A stretch of DNA of 64,000 nucleotides from Terriglobia bacterium. GTDB lineage: Bacteria > Acidobacteriota > Vicinamibacteria > Vicinamibacterales > CAVVIG01. The position numbers and the translations under genes are program-made. The notes under the pieces were generated by a model that was given only the letters and a program-made list of their open reading frames with translations, ran no database searches and had not been told where the DNA came from. Each line of letters starts with the position of its first letter. Position 1 is the first letter of the stretch. The stretch spans positions 1 through 64,000 of the forward strand of contig JAIQFX010000001.1 in assembly GCA_020073005.1 (NCBI GenBank), read 5' to 3'. Positions 61,393 through 64,000 of this stretch are shown one piece after another.

Positions 61393-62612
61393 CTCTCGAG
61401 CGCGGAGAGCCGGGCGCGCACCTGGGCGGCGAGGTCCCCGTTCGCGACGGCCCCGAACCGCAGGAAGGCCTGGTAGTGCTCGATGGCCGTCGCGGCGTCG
61501 CCGCCCTCGTCGGCCAGCACCGCCAGGTTGTAGTGCGAGCCCGCGCTGCGCGGATCGATCGTCAACGCGCGTCTCAGCAGATCGCGCGCGTCGGCGAGCC
61601 GGCCGCCCGATTTCTGCACCAGCGCGAGGTTGACGAGCGATTCGACGTTGCGCGGATCGGCGGCCAGCGCGACACGGAATTCCGCCGCGGCGCCCGCCGG
61701 CTGATTGCCCCGCATGAGCGCGACGCCGAGATTGTTGTGCGCTTTCACCGATCGCGGATCGATCGCAATCGCCCGCTGAAACTGCCGCACCGCATCGTCG
61801 AGCTGATTGCGATCCGCATACAACAGCCCGAGGTTGTTGTGCACTTCGGCGCTGCCGTCGTTCTGCTCGAGCAGCTTGCGATATTGCGCGAGCGCGTTGT
61901 CGAAGTCGCCGATGCGCTGGTAGTACAGCGCGAGCCCGAAGTGATCTTCCGGAGGCGGCACGACCGCGGGCGCCGGCGCAGGCTCGGCGGGCGCTTCCAC
62001 CGCCGGCTGCGTACGACCGGGAGCCGTCGCCCGCGGCGTCGGAGGCGCCGGCCGGGCGACGGCCGCGCGTCCGGGTGGTGCTGGGCGTTCCGTCGCGGCG
62101 GGCGGCTGCGCGCGCTCGGGCGCCGCGGGCGGCGCTTGCGCCTGTGGCGCCGGCGTTGCCGGAGTCGTCAGACGCGGCGCGACGCCACCGGAAGGCGCGG
62201 CGGGCATGGTTTCGCTCAAACGCGGAGCGACGAGCGGCTCCGTCGGCGCAGGTGATGCGGGGCTCTCCGCTCGTCCCCGCGCCGCGACGGGCGGCGTCCG
62301 CGATGGCTGTGGCGCGGAAGGCGTCCCGCGCGCGGCGGACGGCGTCGAAACAGGCGGACGCGGCGCGCTCGCGGGACCAGGCGACGTCGGCGGGGCCAGC
62401 CAGATGATCAGCAGCGACAAGCCGACGAAGCCCACGGCGACCGCGCCGGTCCCGTACACGAGGAGCGTCTTGAGCGTCGGACGACTGGACCGGTGGCGGC
62501 GCGGATATCCGAGCGTCGCCAGCACCGAATCGGCGCGCGAGGTCCGGCCGGATTCACCCGGCTCGTCCCCGTCGGCCGACTTGCGCCGGAGCGCATCCAG
62601 AATCAGACTCAC
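61374..62612 (-). CDS. membrane-anchored TPR protein (GspB-like N-terminus)
   Basis: The 412-residue protein begins MSLILDALRRKSADGDEP, the opening typical of GspB/ExeB-like partners of ExeA ATPases. A membrane helix follows (about 50-72: LLVYGTGAVAVGFVGLSLLI), then a long Pro/Ala-rich linker. About five TPR repeats (VHNNLGLLYADRNQLDDAVRQ, KAHNNLGVALMRGNQPAGAA, SLVNLALVQKSGGRLADA) occupy the C-terminal half. It overlaps the ExeA-like gene (ATGA). The C-terminus is supplied by a palindromic repeat. Confidence 0.85.
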   Translation of the reverse strand: MSLILDALRRKSADGDEPGESGRTSRADSVLATLGYPRRHRSSRPTLKTLLVYGTGAVAVGFVGLSLLIIWLAPPTSPGPASAPRPPVSTPSAARGTPSAPQPSRTPPVAARGRAESPASPAPTEPLVAPRLSETMPAAPSGGVAPRLTTPATPAPQAQAPPAAPERAQPPAATERPAPPGRAAVARPAPPTPRATAPGRTQPAVEAPAEPAPAPAVVPPPEDHFGLALYYQRIGDFDNALAQYRKLLEQNDGSAEVHNNLGLLYADRNQLDDAVRQFQRAIAIDPRSVKAHNNLGVALMRGNQPAGAAAEFRVALAADPRNVESLVNLALVQKSGGRLADARDLLRRALTIDPRSAGSHYNLAVLADEGGDAATAIEHYQAFLRFGAVANGDLAAQVRARLSALERGTGVG

Positions 62613-64000
62613 GGCTCCAGTCCCGATCGCTGCGCGCCAGTCTCGGGCTCCGGCGACGGTGCCGGGATGGTCCCCGTGGCGAATCCGGAGGTGACGATGC
62701 GCGCGTCGCTCGAGGGCACGGCGGTCTTGAGGCGAGCGGCATCGCCGAGCGCCTGCGTGGAATCCGCGTAGGCGCCCGCGAGCACGCGGCGCCAGCGGCC
62801 CTGCGATCCGAGATTCACATCAGCATAGAACACACGGAAGCCGGCCGCTTCGAGCCAATCCGTCAGCGCGCGCACATCACCGGCGGACGAAGATTCGGCA
62901 ATCGGATACGAGCCGACGAGAATCGTGAGGGCCGCGTCGGCGGGCAGCGTGCGATCCACGCCCGGCTGCGCGTGCGGCGGCGTGACATCCCGCGCTGGAG
63001 TCTCGGCACGCGCGGGCATGGACGCGGCCTGCGCGACGCCGGCGAAGCGCTGATAGACGTACGCCGTCGCGCCAACGGCGAGCGCCGACGACACCATCAT
63101 GCCGGCCAGCGCCGCGGCGACCGGCGCGGGACGCTTCAGCCGGGTCAGACGCGCGAGGGCTGAAGCCGCCGCGGGCGCCGGCAGATCCAGACTCTCGGCC
63201 GCGCGCATGATCATCTCGGGGGTGATCTGCGTGGCATGCGCCGAAAATCCCGCGAGCAGCGCGCGATCGCAGATCAGATTGATCAAACGGGGAATGCCGC
63301 CGGAGAGCCGGTGCACGCGGGTCAGCGCGTCGGCGGTGAAGCTGACCGACGCGGCGCCGCCGGCAATCGCCAGCCGGTGCGCGACGTAGGCCGCCACGGC
63401 CTCGCGATCCAGCGGCTTCAGCTCGTAGCGGATCGACACGCGCTGGTCGAGCTGGCGCAGATTCGGCGAACGCAGCTGGCTCTGCAGCTCGAGCTGGCCG
63501 ACCAGAATGATCTGCAGCAGTTTCTCCTTGTCCGTCTCGAGATTCGAGAGGATGCGGATCTGCTCCAACACCGGAAGCGGCAGGTTCTGCGCTTCGTCGA
63601 TGATCAACACCGCGCTCGCCTTGAGCGGGATGAGTCCCAGCAAAAAGTCGTAGAGCGTGTCGACGAGCTCCTGCTTGCTCACGCGCGCGAGCCGGCCGGC
63701 TTTGATCTCCTCGCGCGAGATCACGCCGAAGTCCTGGAGGATGCGCTTGAGCAGATCCTCTTCGGTGAGGAATGGATTCAGCACGAGCGCCGTGAACGTA
63801 TTGCGATCGATCTGCTCGAGCAGCGCGCGGCACAGCGTCGTCTTGCCGGTCCCGATGTCGCCCGTGACGACGATGAAGCCTTCGCGCCGGCGGATGGCGT
63901 ACTGCAGCAGATCGAACGCGTTGCCGTGCGATTGGCCGCGATAGAGAAATTTCGGATCGGGCGTCAGGCTGAACGGCTTTTCCGCGAACCCGTAATAGCG
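62609..64000 (-). CDS. ExeA-like AAA+ ATPase with C-terminal SPOR domain, 5' end outside window
   Basis: The frame is open from the window edge (463 residues seen; only a few N-terminal residues are missing, as it begins YYGFAEKPFSLTPDPKFLYR). Walker A is GDIGTGKTT, Walker B is LIIDEAQNLP, and GGIPRLINLICDRALLA is typical of the ExeA/GspA family, which helps assemble secretin or pili at the peptidoglycan. A membrane helix near 285-305 is followed by a SPOR-type domain (TILVGSYPIAESSSAGDVRA, GRWRRVLAGAYADSTQA), which binds denuded peptidoglycan. The next gene is coupled by a 4-base overlap. Confidence 0.9.
   Translation of the reverse strand, partial: RYYGFAEKPFSLTPDPKFLYRGQSHGNAFDLLQYAIRRREGFIVVTGDIGTGKTTLCRALLEQIDRNTFTALVLNPFLTEEDLLKRILQDFGVISREEIKAGRLARVSKQELVDTLYDFLLGLIPLKASAVLIIDEAQNLPLPVLEQIRILSNLETDKEKLLQIILVGQLELQSQLRSPNLRQLDQRVSIRYELKPLDREAVAAYVAHRLAIAGGAASVSFTADALTRVHRLSGGIPRLINLICDRALLAGFSAHATQITPEMIMRAAESLDLPAPAAASALARLTRLKRPAPVAAALAGMMVSSALAVGATAYVYQRFAGVAQAASMPARAETPARDVTPPHAQPGVDRTLPADAALTILVGSYPIAESSSAGDVRALTDWLEAAGFRVFYADVNLGSQGRWRRVLAGAYADSTQALGDAARLKTAVPSSDARIVTSGFATGTIPAPSPEPETGAQRSGLEP

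Overview
The window is a gene-dense, high-GC stretch of a bacterial chromosome with no gene-free gap longer than about 190 bases. The gene set includes two-component systems, a type IV pilus/type II secretion ATPase, a TonB-receptor-like protein, complete purine genes, an Ebo cluster and large glycosyltransferase runs. Dispersed palindromes encoding peptides such as VRLQPD and VRLKADAT also occur. Together these suggest a Gram-negative Acidobacteriota, most likely a Vicinamibacteria relative. This placement is inference; no rRNA or tRNA gene is visible.

Layout. 1-1914: a truncated secreted protein, a pentapeptide-repeat protein and a DedA-like membrane protein. 1978-7039 (minus): O-methyltransferase, unknown membrane protein, sensor kinase and a response regulator with a degenerate AAA+ domain, tightly coupled. 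7168-13347: a complete Ebo metabolite-traffic cluster in two convergent arms, eboA-eboB-eboF (plus) and eboD-eboE-eboC (minus). 13386-22930 (minus): M16 peptidase, purB, purS, purQ, purL, purF, purM, purN, with a REP-associated transposase (RAYT) on the opposite strand between purM and purN. 22991-26701: rlmN converging on purD-mtaB. 26887-37326 (plus): rpsU, zinc-ribbon protein, STAS protein, a UbiA-family prenyl-phosphate transferase and five glycosyltransferase genes, probably for a surface glycan. 37371-41865 (minus): intact sigma-54 activator and a PDZ-containing sensor kinase. 42017-45089: outer-membrane receptor and a secreted protein. 45229-48689: glgC, eno, gpmA. 48793-54389: small protein, methylmalonyl-CoA mutase catalytic chain, two Opp-type ATPases, a LolD/MacB-type ATPase and a J-domain protein. 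54390-64000: PilB/GspE ATPase, PilM-like protein, degenerate GGDEF protein, acetyl-CoA synthetase, TPR protein and an ExeA-like ATPase cut by the window end.

The most unusual content is repetitive DNA. (1) Palindromes built from 15-bp arms GGGGACGGGAGTCGG lie on both sides of the RAYT gene and also inside or at the ends of purN, purM, purL, eno and a TPR gene. In purL and eno they sit in frame and add about 14 residues. (2) A second, REP/BIME-like family has an 18-bp palindrome plus a CCACG tail. It lies in frame in mtaB and at two convergent gene junctions. (3) At nine gene ends there are degenerate tandem arrays with a strict 7-base (seven loci) or 8-base (two loci) period. Most begin at or over the stop codon of the upstream gene, and several are arranged as long inverted repeats between convergent genes. 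They resemble the heptanucleotide STRR repeats known from cyanobacteria, and I do not know of a description outside that group.
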